Positions 56,229 to 64,000 of a DNA stretch of 64,000 nt are shown one piece after another. The translations under genes were made by a program, and so were the position numbers. Position 1 is the stretch's first letter; every line of letters begins with the position of its first letter. The notes below the pieces were generated by a model. That model searched no databases, was not told the DNA's origin, and worked only from the letters and a program-made list of their open reading frames with translations. This DNA comes from Planctomycetia bacterium (GTDB lineage Bacteria; Planctomycetota; Phycisphaerae; UBA1845; UTPLA1). The DNA lies in the NCBI GenBank assembly GCA_015200345.1, contig CP054187.1, positions 976,470 through 1,040,469 of the forward strand. Direction: 5' to 3'.

Positions 56229-57676
56229 GCAAACACCAACGCAGCCGGCCGAATGCGCTGCGCGAACTGCCCTCCATGACGGCGCTTCTCAAGGCGGCCT
56301 CGGAGCGTGGCGACTTGAAACAGGCATCTCGCCGCGTTCTGACCGATGCACTGCGCGACGCGCTCGATGCCGTGCGGCATCGGATCGCGAGTGTATCCGT
56401 TGACCGCGATTCCCCCGGCGCCACCGCGGGCGGAACATGGATCGAGTCCATTCTCGCTGACGCCGCGGCGCGACTGGCCGCACGGCGCACCCCGCGGCTG
56501 GCGCGCGTCATCAACGCCACGGGCATCATCCTGCACACCGGACTGGGGCGAAGCGCGCTCGGTGACGCCGCTGTGCAACGACTGACCGAGGCGGCGGGCT
56601 ACTGCAACGTGGAAGTCGACCTCGATTCGGGCGAGCGCGGCCGGCGGGGGCTGTACGCCGAGCAATTGCTTCGCGAATTAACCGGTGCCGAGGCGGCACT
56701 GATCGTCAACAACAACGCCGCCGCGACGATGCTCGTGCTGCACGGATTGGCGCGCGGGCGTGAGGTCATCGTCTCGCGCGGCCAGCTCATCGAGATCGGC
56801 GGTTCGTTTCGGCTGCCCGAGGTCATGTCGGCCGGCGGAGCGATCCTGCGCGAGGTGGGCACCACGAACAAGACGCACCTTCGGGATTATGAAACAGCCA
56901 TCGTCGAGCGAACCGCCCTGCTGATGCACGTCCACACGAGTAACTACCGAGTCGTCGGGTTCTCCGAATGCCCGGCGGCGGCGGAGCTGGCGGCGCTGGC
57001 GCACGCGCGCGGGTTGGTCTTCTTTGACGATCTCGGCAGCGGCGCGCTGATCGACGACGACCTGTGGCGGCTGGCGAATGAACCCACCGCGACGGCCAGC
57101 CTGCGCGCCGGTGCCGATGTGGCGGCATTCAGTGGCGACAAGCTGCTCGGCGGTCCGCAATGCGGTATCCTGCTGGGCAAATCGAGCATCATCGACAAGC
57201 TGCGTCAAAGCCCGATGGCAAGAGCCTTGCGTGTGGACAAGCTGACGCTGGCTGCGCTGGAGGCGACGCTGGAGCTGTATCTCGATCCCGCGCGGGCACG
57301 GAGCGAGATTCCCACGCTGGCCCGGCTAACCGAAACGATTGAGTCCGTCGAAGCGCGTGCGCGACGACTTTGCGATGCCCTGCACGCGGCACTGGGTGCG
57401 AGACTCGGCCGCGATGCGTTCACCGCGCAGCGCGATGACAGCTTCGCCGGCGGCGGCTCGTTGCCGGCTTGGCCGCTGCCGACGGCCGTCGTCTGCTGGG
57501 CACCGCCGAATGATCGGCCGGTCGATGCGTGGTCGCGGCGGTTGCGGCTGGGTTCGCCGCCGGTGCTGGCACGCGTACAGGGGGATCGTGTATTGTTCGA
57601 CCTTCGCACGGTGCGTGAGGCCGAGCAGGCGGAGATTGTGACGGCGGTGGCGAGTGCGCTGGCGTCCGGTGAGTGA
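56225..57676 (+). CDS. selA: L-seryl-tRNA(Sec) selenium transferase
   Basis: SelA converts Ser-tRNA(Sec) to Sec-tRNA(Sec) with selenophosphate. The 483-residue product has the N-terminal domain (LRELPSMTALLKAASERGDL), INATGIILHTGLGRSALGDA, and the PLP-binding lysine in AFSGDKLLGGPQCGILLG. It is a fold-type I PLP enzyme of normal length. The start overlaps the selB stop (ATGA), and the stop abuts the next gene, so the three are probably one operon. Confidence 0.96.
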   Translation: MSKHQRSRPNALRELPSMTALLKAASERGDLKQASRRVLTDALRDALDAVRHRIASVSVDRDSPGATAGGTWIESILADAAARLAARRTPRLARVINATGIILHTGLGRSALGDAAVQRLTEAAGYCNVEVDLDSGERGRRGLYAEQLLRELTGAEAALIVNNNAAATMLVLHGLARGREVIVSRGQLIEIGGSFRLPEVMSAGGAILREVGTTNKTHLRDYETAIVERTALLMHVHTSNYRVVGFSECPAAAELAALAHARGLVFFDDLGSGALIDDDLWRLANEPTATASLRAGADVAAFSGDKLLGGPQCGILLGKSSIIDKLRQSPMARALRVDKLTLAALEATLELYLDPARARSEIPTLARLTETIESVEARARRLCDALHAALGARLGRDAFTAQRDDSFAGGGSLPAWPLPTAVVCWAPPNDRPVDAWSRRLRLGSPPVLARVQGDRVLFDLRTVREAEQAEIVTAVASALASGE

Positions 57677-57678
57677 CG

Positions 57679-58872
57679 ATGACCAAATACGCCATCATTC
57701 TTCCAGACGGCGCGGCCGATGAGCCGGTCCCGGCGCTGGGGGATCGAACGCCGCTGGAGGCGGCCGATCTCCCGTTCATGGATTCGGTCGTCAGCATGGG
57801 CCGCATCGGCGTGGTTCGGACTGTGCCCGATGGTTTCACGCCGGGAAGTGATGTCGCGACGATGTCACTTCTGGGCTACGATCCCGCGAAGCATTACACC
57901 GGTCGTGCCCCGATCGAAGCCGTGGCGAGGAACATCCCGATCCATCAGGACGACGTGGTCTTCCGCTGCAACTTGGTGAACCTCACCAACGGCGAGATGA
58001 CGGACTTCACCGCCGGGCATATTTCGTCGGTGGAGGCGGCCGGGCTGATGAAGGATCTCGATGCGGCCTTTGTGCGCGAAGGCGTGCGATTCCATCCCGG
58101 CGTGTCGTATCGCAACCTCATGACGATCCGCGATCCAAGTGCGATCGACGTCGCCTGCATGCCGCCGCACGACATTCCAAACGAGCCGGTCGATCAGTAC
58201 CAGCCGCGCGGTGGCGCGGCCCGGCGCATCCGCGACATCATGCTGCGCGCGTCGAAGATCGTCGCGGAACACGACATCAATCACGTCCGAACCGACCTGG
58301 GCGAAGTCCCGGCCAACGCGATCTGGCTCTGGGGGCAGGGCGTCGTGCCGATCATGCCGAGATTTCGACAGCGATACGGCGTTCGCGGTTCGGCCATCGC
58401 GGCCGTTGATCTCATCCGCGGGCTGGCCAAACTGCTGGGCTGGCCGATCATCGACGTACCGGGCGCGACGGGTTACATCGACACGGATTACGCCGCGAAA
58501 GGCCAGGCCGCCGTCACGGCGCTGGATGAATACGATCTCGTCGCCGTTCACATCGAGGCGCCCGACGAAGCCGGTCACCTGGGCAGCGCAGAAGAAAAAG
58601 TGAAGGCCCTTGAGCAGATCGACCGGCTCATCGTCGGTCCGGTGCTCGACAAATTGCGATTGTTCGACAAATGGCGCATTCTCATCGCGCCCGACCATCC
58701 CACGCCCGTCGGCCGCCGCACGCACACCGACACCCCTCCGCCCTTCTGCATGGCCGGCGCGGACCTGCCGCGCCTGCTTTCGTTTGACGCATTTACGGAA
58801 TCGACGGCCGTCCGCAGTGATCTGCGCATTGACCCGGGGCATGAATTGATGGAGTATTTCCTGCGTACGTAG
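57679..58872 (+). CDS. apgM: Cofactor-independent phosphoglycerate mutase, archaeal type
   Basis: This enzyme interconverts 3- and 2-phosphoglycerate in lower glycolysis. The 397 residues belong to the alkaline-phosphatase superfamily: YAIILPDGAADEPVPALG (metal Asp), VPDGFTPGSDVATMSLLGYD (catalytic Ser in GSDVATMS), HIEAPDEAGHLG and APDHPTPVGRRTHT (metal His). The start is ATG at 57679 or the in-frame GTG at 57673 that overlaps the selA stop. Placement behind selBA is unusual; a pyruvate kinase follows after a 142-nt gap. Confidence 0.92.
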   Translation: MTKYAIILPDGAADEPVPALGDRTPLEAADLPFMDSVVSMGRIGVVRTVPDGFTPGSDVATMSLLGYDPAKHYTGRAPIEAVARNIPIHQDDVVFRCNLVNLTNGEMTDFTAGHISSVEAAGLMKDLDAAFVREGVRFHPGVSYRNLMTIRDPSAIDVACMPPHDIPNEPVDQYQPRGGAARRIRDIMLRASKIVAEHDINHVRTDLGEVPANAIWLWGQGVVPIMPRFRQRYGVRGSAIAAVDLIRGLAKLLGWPIIDVPGATGYIDTDYAAKGQAAVTALDEYDLVAVHIEAPDEAGHLGSAEEKVKALEQIDRLIVGPVLDKLRLFDKWRILIAPDHPTPVGRRTHTDTPPPFCMAGADLPRLLSFDAFTESTAVRSDLRIDPGHELMEYFLRT

Positions 58873-58944
58873 GCGAGCAGAGATCCGTGGTCAGTAGGTT
58901 GCGGTTTGTGGTGAGTGAACCGTTTTGGGTCTTTCAATTCAGCT

Positions 58945-58960
58945 GGCGAGCTTGCTCGCC
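58945..58960. repeat. Short palindrome, left of pyk
   Basis: GGCGAGC-TT-GCTCGCC. The 18-nt sequence at 58945-58962 is the exact reverse complement of 60604-60621, so two copies flank pyk in inverted orientation. It falls in the untranslated leader if pyk starts at 59015. Confidence 0.55.
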
Positions 58961-59014
58961 GCGGACCGTGCTGCCCCGACCAGACGGCAGCGAGAATCTC
59001 GGAAAGCATCATCC

Positions 59015-60499
59015 ATGACCTCCGTCGATGCACGAAGCACCGCGCCACGTATCTCCACCAAGATCATCGCCACCATCGGCCCGGCGTCGCAGTCGCCCGA
59101 ATCGCTCCGCGCGCTGGCCCTGGCCGGCGTCGATGTCTTTCGATTGAACTTCTCCCACGGCACACTCGAACAACACGCGCAAGTCTTCGAGCGCATCCGC
59201 GCGATCAATCGCGAACTGGGCACGCACAAGGCCGTGATGGCGGATCTGTGCGGCCCGAAGATTCGCGTCGATCCCGTCGAGGATGACAGCTTTGTCATTG
59301 CCGTCGGCGACACGCTGGACATCGTCGGAGGGCACGTCGTCGGCAACCGCACCCGCGTCAGCACCAATCGCCCTGAAATCGTCCGCGAGGTTCAGGAGGG
59401 CCATCGCGTGCTGATCGACGATGGAAACGTGCGTCTGCGCGTCAGCCGTGTGCTGGAAGACCGCCTGCAATGCGTCTGCGAAGTCGGCGGGGCCATCTCC
59501 ACGCGCAAGGGCATCAACCTGCCGGACAGCATGCTGCAAATGTCGGCGCTCACGCAAAAGGACCGCGAGGATCTTGCCTGGGCCGTGCAGCACGGCGTGG
59601 ATTACGTCGCGATGTCGTTTGTACGCACCGCCGATGATTTGCAGGAGCTTCGCGCGCTGCTTCCGCAGACGCCCGACGCCCCGCGTATCGTCGCGAAGAT
59701 TGAAACGGTGCAGGCGATCCGCCACCTGACGAACATCATCGACGAAGCGGATGTCGTCCTCGTGGCGCGCGGGGACCTCGGCGTCGAAATGGACCTGGCC
59801 CGCGTGCCGCTGCTGCAAAAGCAGATCACGCGCCTTTGCGCCCTGGCCGCACGGCCCGTCATCATCGCCACGCAGATGCTTCAATCCATGGTCGAGTCGC
59901 CCACCGCCACCCGCGCCGAAGTCAGCGACGTCGCCAACGCCATTCTTGACAAGGCCGACGCGATCATGCTCTCGGCCGAAACATCCGTCGGCGAGTTTCC
60001 GGTCGACGCGGTCAACATGATGGTGCGCATCGCCGTCGAGACCGAGGGTTACGTCGCGCTGCAGCTTCGATCCGATCAGGACGAAGCCACCGACGCCGTC
60101 AGCCGCGTCGCTACGGCCGTCGCGCACGGCGCGAGCCTGCTGGCGCGTCAGCTCGATGCCCGGCTTGTGGCGGTGTGGACGCAAAGCGGCAACACGGCGC
60201 GCCTGCTTAGCAAAACGCGCATGCCCGCGCCGATCATCGGCCTGTCGCCCAATGAATTCGTCTGTCGCCGCATGGCGCTGTACTACGGCGTGACGCCGGT
60301 CTGCCTGAAGCGCGAGGAACGCATCCTCGCCATGCTGCGCGACGTGGACGACGCGCTCATCGAGAAGCGACTTGCCAGGCCGGGTGATCTCGCCATCGTC
60401 ATCGCCGGCACCCACCTCAACGACGTCGGCGCGACCAATGCCCTGCTGATTCACCTCGTCAGCACGGCCGATCAGGGCCTGCCCCGCTTCACCGGCTGA
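59015..60499 (+). CDS. pyk: Pyruvate kinase
   Basis: Pyk converts phosphoenolpyruvate and ADP to pyruvate and ATP. The 494 residues show TKIIATIGPASQSPESLRAL, the substrate-binding VFRLNFSHG, MADLCGPKIRVD, the signature IVAKIETVQAI with the catalytic Lys in AKIE, ARGDLGVEM and IIATQMLQSMVESPTATRAE. The C-terminal regulatory domain is complete. The ATG at 59015 is chosen as the family-typical N-terminus; the frame is open to 58925 but that part covers a palindrome. apgM lies upstream, so lower-glycolysis genes are neighbours. Confidence 0.95.
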   Translation: MTSVDARSTAPRISTKIIATIGPASQSPESLRALALAGVDVFRLNFSHGTLEQHAQVFERIRAINRELGTHKAVMADLCGPKIRVDPVEDDSFVIAVGDTLDIVGGHVVGNRTRVSTNRPEIVREVQEGHRVLIDDGNVRLRVSRVLEDRLQCVCEVGGAISTRKGINLPDSMLQMSALTQKDREDLAWAVQHGVDYVAMSFVRTADDLQELRALLPQTPDAPRIVAKIETVQAIRHLTNIIDEADVVLVARGDLGVEMDLARVPLLQKQITRLCALAARPVIIATQMLQSMVESPTATRAEVSDVANAILDKADAIMLSAETSVGEFPVDAVNMMVRIAVETEGYVALQLRSDQDEATDAVSRVATAVAHGASLLARQLDARLVAVWTQSGNTARLLSKTRMPAPIIGLSPNEFVCRRMALYYGVTPVCLKREERILAMLRDVDDALIEKRLARPGDLAIVIAGTHLNDVGATNALLIHLVSTADQGLPRFTG

Positions 60500-60605
60500 A
60501 CCGGCCGATTCCGCCGAAGCCCCGCACTGCAATCCTTGCGCGGATCAACGCGCGCCCGGCGTTTCGTCGATGAATAAAGGGGCCTGTGGCGTACGTTCGA
60601 GATGC

Positions 60606-60621
60606 GGCGAGCAAGCTCGCC
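60606..60621. repeat. Short palindrome, right of pyk
   Basis: GGCGAGC-AA-GCTCGCC, the inverted partner of the copy at 58945. It lies in the 189-bp gap between pyk and the GT4 gene, which otherwise shows no gene. Confidence 0.55.
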
Positions 60622-60688
60622 GGCGAAATGCAACCAGCGCCCGACTCACGGAACACGGCTTTTAACGACTCGCTTCAGGCAGTGCGTC

Positions 60689-61885
60689 ATGTCACTCATT
60701 ACTGTATGCCATCCGATCCATCGCTGGGCCGTCGGCGGGACCGAGCGGCAGCTCGCGACGATTCTGCGGCACCTGCCTGCTGATCGCTTCCGGCACATTG
60801 TGTTGACGCGCAACGGCGGGGTCATGCCGCCGCTTCCATCGAACGTGCGATCGATTGATCTGGCGCGTCCCCAAACCGACCCGCGATTCGCCGACGCACT
60901 GACCGAACAACTGATCGCGCATCGCGTGGACATCCTGCATCTGCGAGGCCTCTCCATGCTGCTCGACGGACTGGTGGCGGCCGAACGTGCGGGAGACATC
61001 GCAGTGGTACTGGGGTTTCACGGGTTTGAAACGGCCGAGGACGATTTGCCCGCGCTGCGCAAACCGGCGCTGGGTCGCGCGGCGCTCCGGTGCGACGCGC
61101 GCTGGGCGGTCAGCAAGTCCGCGGCACGCAGCATTGAGCGGAGCCTGCGTCTGCCGATGGGCTGCTTCGTCGCCAAGCCGAACGGCGTGGACGTGCACCG
61201 CTTCGCGCCGGCATCGGATCGCGCGGCGATTCGCGCGAGGCTGGGCCTGACCTCGGATCAACAAATCATCCTCTGCGTCGGGAACTACAAACCGGTCAAG
61301 GGCCAGGACGTGCTGCTGGACGCCGCGGCGATGCTACCGGCCGGCTGGACTAAAAAAACAATTTTTGTATTTATTGGCCGCGATGACCTGAACGGCGAAT
61401 TGCAGCGCCGCGCAGCAGCCCTTTCGCAGCCGAACTTCGTCGCACGCTTCAGCACGGATTGCGATGACCCGTTGCCGTGGTACCAGGCGGCGGATTTGTT
61501 CGTGTTGCCGTCGCGCTGGGAGGGGCTGTCCAACGCGCTGCTGGAGGCGATGGCGTGCGAACTGCCCGTGATCGCCGCGCAAATCGGCGGCAACGTCGAC
61601 GCGATCGAGCATGAGCGCAACGGCCTGTTCGTGCCGCCCGATGACGCCGGCGCGCTGGTTGTTGCTATCAAAAGACTGCTGACCGATCCGGCCAAGGCCG
61701 ATTCGATGGGCCGCGCCGCCCGTGTGCGCGTCACCGAGTGCTTTGACCAGCAAACCGCCGTCGCCCGCTACGCATCCGGCTACGAAGCGCTCGCGCGAAA
61801 ACTCCGCGCACGCCGCGCCGCTGCCCGGTCCACGTTGAACTTCTCGCATGACCCCGCCCTGGCTGACCTGGAGACGCATCCGTGA
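60689..61885 (+). CDS. GT4 family glycosyltransferase
   Basis: The 398 residues have a GT-B fold: MSLITVCHPIHRWAVGGTER at the N-terminus, ILCVGNYKPVKGQDVLLDAA and the donor-binding LPSRWEGLSNALLEAMACEL (EX7E) followed by PVIAAQIGGNVDAIEHERNG. It is a retaining glycosyltransferase at the cytoplasmic side. The ATG at 60689 is the natural start. It ends in GTGA overlapping the ABC permease start, so it is coupled to polysaccharide or lipid-linked glycan export. Confidence 0.9.
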   Translation: MSLITVCHPIHRWAVGGTERQLATILRHLPADRFRHIVLTRNGGVMPPLPSNVRSIDLARPQTDPRFADALTEQLIAHRVDILHLRGLSMLLDGLVAAERAGDIAVVLGFHGFETAEDDLPALRKPALGRAALRCDARWAVSKSAARSIERSLRLPMGCFVAKPNGVDVHRFAPASDRAAIRARLGLTSDQQIILCVGNYKPVKGQDVLLDAAAMLPAGWTKKTIFVFIGRDDLNGELQRRAAALSQPNFVARFSTDCDDPLPWYQAADLFVLPSRWEGLSNALLEAMACELPVIAAQIGGNVDAIEHERNGLFVPPDDAGALVVAIKRLLTDPAKADSMGRAARVRVTECFDQQTAVARYASGYEALARKLRARRAAARSTLNFSHDPALADLETHP

Positions 61886-62742
61886 CGATCCTGACCGCCC
61901 TGCGACCCGAACGCCCCGCCGCGTCCACCGGCCGGCTCGCCGCCCTGTGGCGCTATCGCGAACTCATGGGCATGCTGGCCTGGCGCGATATCCGCGTGCG
62001 CTACAAGCACTCGCTGCTCGGTGCGGCCTGGGCCGTCCTGCCGCCCGTTCTGATGATGGGTATTTTTACATTCGTATTTGGCACCGTCTCGGCCATCGAC
62101 CCGCGCGGGCTGACCGGCCATGCCGGCCTGCCCTACTCGCTCTTCGCCCTCGCCGGTCTCGTCCCCTGGACCTTCTTTGCCAACGCCCTGACCGCGGCCA
62201 CCGGTTCGCTCGTCGTCAACCGGCAGCTTGTGACGAAAATCTATTTCCCGCGCGAGGTCTTCCCCCTCGCCGCCATTCTTAGCGCCGCCGTGGACTTCCT
62301 CATCGCACTAACCGTCCTCGCCGCCTACGCCGCCTACCTGCACCTCACCGGCGCGTGGCAGCTCAACCTCTCCGCCGCGCTGCTGGCCCTGCCCGTGGTG
62401 CTGCTCGTGATGCTCTGTTTCATGATCGGCCTCGCCCTGCTGCTGGCCATGGCCAACCTCTTCTTCCGCGACGTAGCGTTTCTCTTCCGCTCCGTCATTC
62501 AGCTTTGGATGTTCGTTACCTGCGTCGTCTATCAGCTCGACGCGACGGCCGGATGGAAACGCGCCGTGATCCAGCTCAACCCCATGACGCCGATCATCCG
62601 CGGCCTGCGCGATTGCCTGCTCATGGGCCGCTGGCCCTTTGACGCCCCCTTCGCTCTCGCCGCCGCGATCAGCCTCGCGACGCTCGCCGTCGGCTGGACC
62701 TGGTTCGGCCGCCGCGAGGCCCGATTCGCCGAATGTATTTGA
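61882..62742 (+). CDS. ABC-2 type polysaccharide export permease (Wzm/TagG-like)
   Basis: The 286-residue protein has a cytoplasmic N-terminus with ELMGMLAWRDIRVRYKHSLL, the typical TagG/Wzm start, then six membrane segments (AAWAVLPPVLMMGIFTFVFG; FLIALTVLAAYAAYLHLTGA; LLALPVVLLVMLCFMIGLAL). It exports a lipid-linked polysaccharide together with an ATPase (Wzt/TagH). The ATPase gene is not seen in the window. The start GTG overlaps the GT4 stop. Confidence 0.9.
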   Translation: MTILTALRPERPAASTGRLAALWRYRELMGMLAWRDIRVRYKHSLLGAAWAVLPPVLMMGIFTFVFGTVSAIDPRGLTGHAGLPYSLFALAGLVPWTFFANALTAATGSLVVNRQLVTKIYFPREVFPLAAILSAAVDFLIALTVLAAYAAYLHLTGAWQLNLSAALLALPVVLLVMLCFMIGLALLLAMANLFFRDVAFLFRSVIQLWMFVTCVVYQLDATAGWKRAVIQLNPMTPIIRGLRDCLLMGRWPFDAPFALAAAISLATLAVGWTWFGRREARFAECI

Positions 62743-62870
62743 AATCCATCCGGGACGGGTGCCCCATCCTCGCGGAGCGAAGGTGGGGTCACGATGATGG
62801 AAAAACAGAGTCGTAGGGCGCGTCTCCGCCTCGGCGGATCTGTGACTCGACGCACCACGAGAAATGGGTT

Positions 62871-62890
62871 CCGCCGCATCACTGCGGCGG
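62871..62890. terminator. Hairpin between ABC permease and PEP-CTERM gene
   Basis: CCGCCGCA-TCAC-TGCGGCGG is a perfect 8-bp stem in the 204-bp gap between two converging genes. It has no T-tract. The rest of the gap (62743-62946) contains GC-rich, repeat-like sequence and no gene I can support. Confidence 0.45.
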
Positions 62891-62946
62891 CTCGGACCTG
62901 CACGAGCCGGCTCCTTGACGGTTGCGGCGCGGTTCAAGCGCGCGGT

Positions 62947-63690
62947 TCAAGCGCGGCGACGTTGATCGCGCTGGTGGGAGCGATCGCGCGGCCGCCGGCG
63001 GCGCAACATCACCGCCGGGGCGAGGAGCAGCGCGGCGGTGGCGGGCTCGGGGACGTAGTTGATGTGAATGACCGGATTGGGCCATTCGCCACCGAAGATC
63101 TGGAAGCCGGGATTCGCGCCGAAGGCGACGGCACGGCGGTTGTTGAAGGGGGGTTGGACACCAGGCTCGAAACCACCGAATCCCTCGGAGCCGGCGCGCA
63201 GCTGCGTCAGCGTGCCGGGGGCAATACCGGCCTGCGTCGTCAATACGTAACTGTGCAGGTTGTAGATGGTCGGCCCAGCCGGGATCGGGCTTCCGCCCTG
63301 CGGCAAACCAACAATGAGCGATGACAGCACGCCGTCGGGGCGGTTCTCAACTGGGGGCAGAACATGATTGGTGAATGGCGAACCGACGACACTTGTCTCT
63401 GACAAGCTCAACTGCGTGGCCGCCCCGGCCGGATCGCGTATCCAGAGCGAATAGCCCGTGAGCGTGCCGTCGTCGATTCGCGCGCGGGTTGTAATGCGCC
63501 ACTTGCACTCATTGACCGTCGCGTCGCAGCGTAGGAACAAGGATGTGCCGGTTGTTCCCTGTTGGTCAATGAACGAGTTTGGAGTCAACGGATCGGCGCG
63601 TTGCCAGGCGACAACGCCAGCATGACTCAATTGAAACGCATTTGTTCCGAAGGCAAGAAAGGTGGCGCAAAGCCAAGTGTTCTTGTACAT
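62947..63690 (-). CDS. PEP-CTERM sorted exported protein
   Basis: The 247-residue product has a signal peptide (LCATFLAFGTNAFQLSHAGV), a beta-rich mature part (TSLFLRCDATVNECKWRITT; YSLWIRDPAGAATQLSLSET) and a C-terminal PEP-CTERM tail: YVPEPATAALLLAPAVMLRR followed by basic residues. PEP-CTERM proteins are cleaved and anchored by an exosortase; no exosortase gene is in the window. GGGGAG lies 5 nt before the ATG. It follows a fibronectin-like gene by 19 nt. Confidence 0.8.
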   Translation of the reverse strand: MYKNTWLCATFLAFGTNAFQLSHAGVVAWQRADPLTPNSFIDQQGTTGTSLFLRCDATVNECKWRITTRARIDDGTLTGYSLWIRDPAGAATQLSLSETSVVGSPFTNHVLPPVENRPDGVLSSLIVGLPQGGSPIPAGPTIYNLHSYVLTTQAGIAPGTLTQLRAGSEGFGGFEPGVQPPFNNRRAVAFGANPGFQIFGGEWPNPVIHINYVPEPATAALLLAPAVMLRRRRPRDRSHQRDQRRRA

Positions 63691-63709
63691 GTCAACTCCC
63701 CTTTCCTGT

Positions 63710-64000
63710 TCAAGGCGCAGTCGTAAACGAGCGTACAGCACTGTATGTAAAGTGCCCGCAACTATCTCGCGATACGACTTGCCAGTAATAGGTGGTGCCG
63801 CTCTGCAAGCCAGAAATTTCGAACTCACTATCGGGCGTGCAGCATTGACTCGGTGTGGAGCAACAGGGGTTTTGGATGCACTGCGAACTAAGTGGCGGCG
63901 GATCGGTTGTTCCGATCGCAATTAAATAGCAATCCGTCTCATCGCTTTCATCCCACGTCAGCGTGACGGTGGTCGGGACGCCGGTGGCCTGGTGCAGCGG
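63710..64000 (-). CDS. C-terminal end of a fibronectin type III-like protein (truncated at the right edge)
   Basis: A continuous frame of 97 codons runs from the window edge to a TGA at 63710-63712. It reads VTLTWDESDETDCYLIAIGT, then a Cys-rich insert (SQCIQNPCCSTPSQCCTPDS), then FEISGLQSGTTYYWQVVSRD and VRSFTTAP at the end, which is a fibronectin III fold pattern with the typical YYWQV strand. No start codon is visible because the gene begins outside the window. It lies 19 nt upstream of the PEP-CTERM gene on the same strand, so both are probably one transcript of exported proteins. Confidence 0.7.
   Translation of the reverse strand, partial: PLHQATGVPTTVTLTWDESDETDCYLIAIGTTDPPPLSSQCIQNPCCSTPSQCCTPDSEFEISGLQSGTTYYWQVVSRDSCGHFTYSAVRSFTTAP

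Noticed and set aside
1-64000. Search for CRISPR arrays, transposases, phage genes, rRNA and tRNA
   Set aside because: No regularly spaced repeats, transposase motifs or RNA signatures other than the SRP RNA were seen.

Overview
The window is a GC-rich, gene-dense bacterial chromosome segment carrying about 50 genes on both strands. It has no rRNA, tRNA, phage, insertion-sequence transposase or CRISPR array that I can recognise. A diderm bacterium of the Planctomycetota (Phycisphaerae-like) is the best guess. The reasons are exported proteins with PEP-CTERM, FG-GAP/dockerin-like and PQQ-propeller architectures, a TMTC-like TPR membrane protein, many GTG starts, and envelope genes that imply an outer membrane (LptD-like and Wza-like proteins). 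This assignment is inference from gene content only.

Layout. 1-10.7 kb: a truncated exported protein, a TPR membrane protein, uvrB, a small membrane protein plus heme oxygenase behind a Fur-box-like palindrome, then proC and lon, a TIM-barrel protein and a zinc ribbon. 11-13.7 kb: SRP RNA gene followed by dnaX, ybaB and recR. 13.7-19.1 kb: a vWA/DUF58 pair, clpS, a secreted beta-propeller and a small lipoprotein. 19.2-23.6 kb: two low-complexity exported proteins, a secreted S9 peptidase and a DUF1801 protein. 23.6-26.9 kb: an arginine operon argR-argG-argH with a probable autoregulated, possibly leaderless promoter. 27-33.6 kb: an MBL-fold hydrolase, an L,D-transpeptidase, a membrane glycosyltransferase, an FG-GAP/dockerin-like protein and an exported proline iminopeptidase. 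33.7-47.3 kb: a long minus-strand exopolysaccharide locus (priming sugar transferase, WecG-type and GT4/GT2 glycosyltransferases, flippase, O-antigen-ligase-type protein, degenerate CpsD-like ATPase, Wzz-like protein, Wza-like lipoprotein, TPR-SPOR lipoprotein). 47.6-54.2 kb: an LptD-like outer-membrane protein behind a consensus promoter, a DUF1460 protein, a very basic histone-like protein, a YchF-type GTPase and a membrane protein. 54.2-60.5 kb: selB-selA-apgM, then pyruvate kinase. 60.7-64 kb: a GT4 glycosyltransferase coupled to an ABC-2 permease, a PEP-CTERM protein and the C-terminal end of a fibronectin-III-like protein.

How the genes fit together. The 33.7-47.3 kb locus has the parts expected for Wzx/Wzy-type polysaccharide assembly and export. 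The GT4/ABC permease pair at 61-62.7 kb hints at a second, ABC-type export route. selB and selA supply Sec insertion, but selC and selD are not seen here. apgM and pyk sit together in lower glycolysis.

The most unusual observations are the following. (i) A 116-bp palindromic repeat family has one intergenic copy and one copy in the opposite orientation lying in frame inside argH. (ii) The CpsD-like protein has lost the Walker A lysine. (iii) The arginine promoter has -35/-10 elements embedded in two ARG-like boxes 21 bp apart centre to centre, with the start codon 6 nt after the -10. (iv) Two adjacent exported proteins are rich in Ala/Ser/Gly/Asn repeats. (v) A 134-residue protein has a histone-H1-like Arg/Lys tail.
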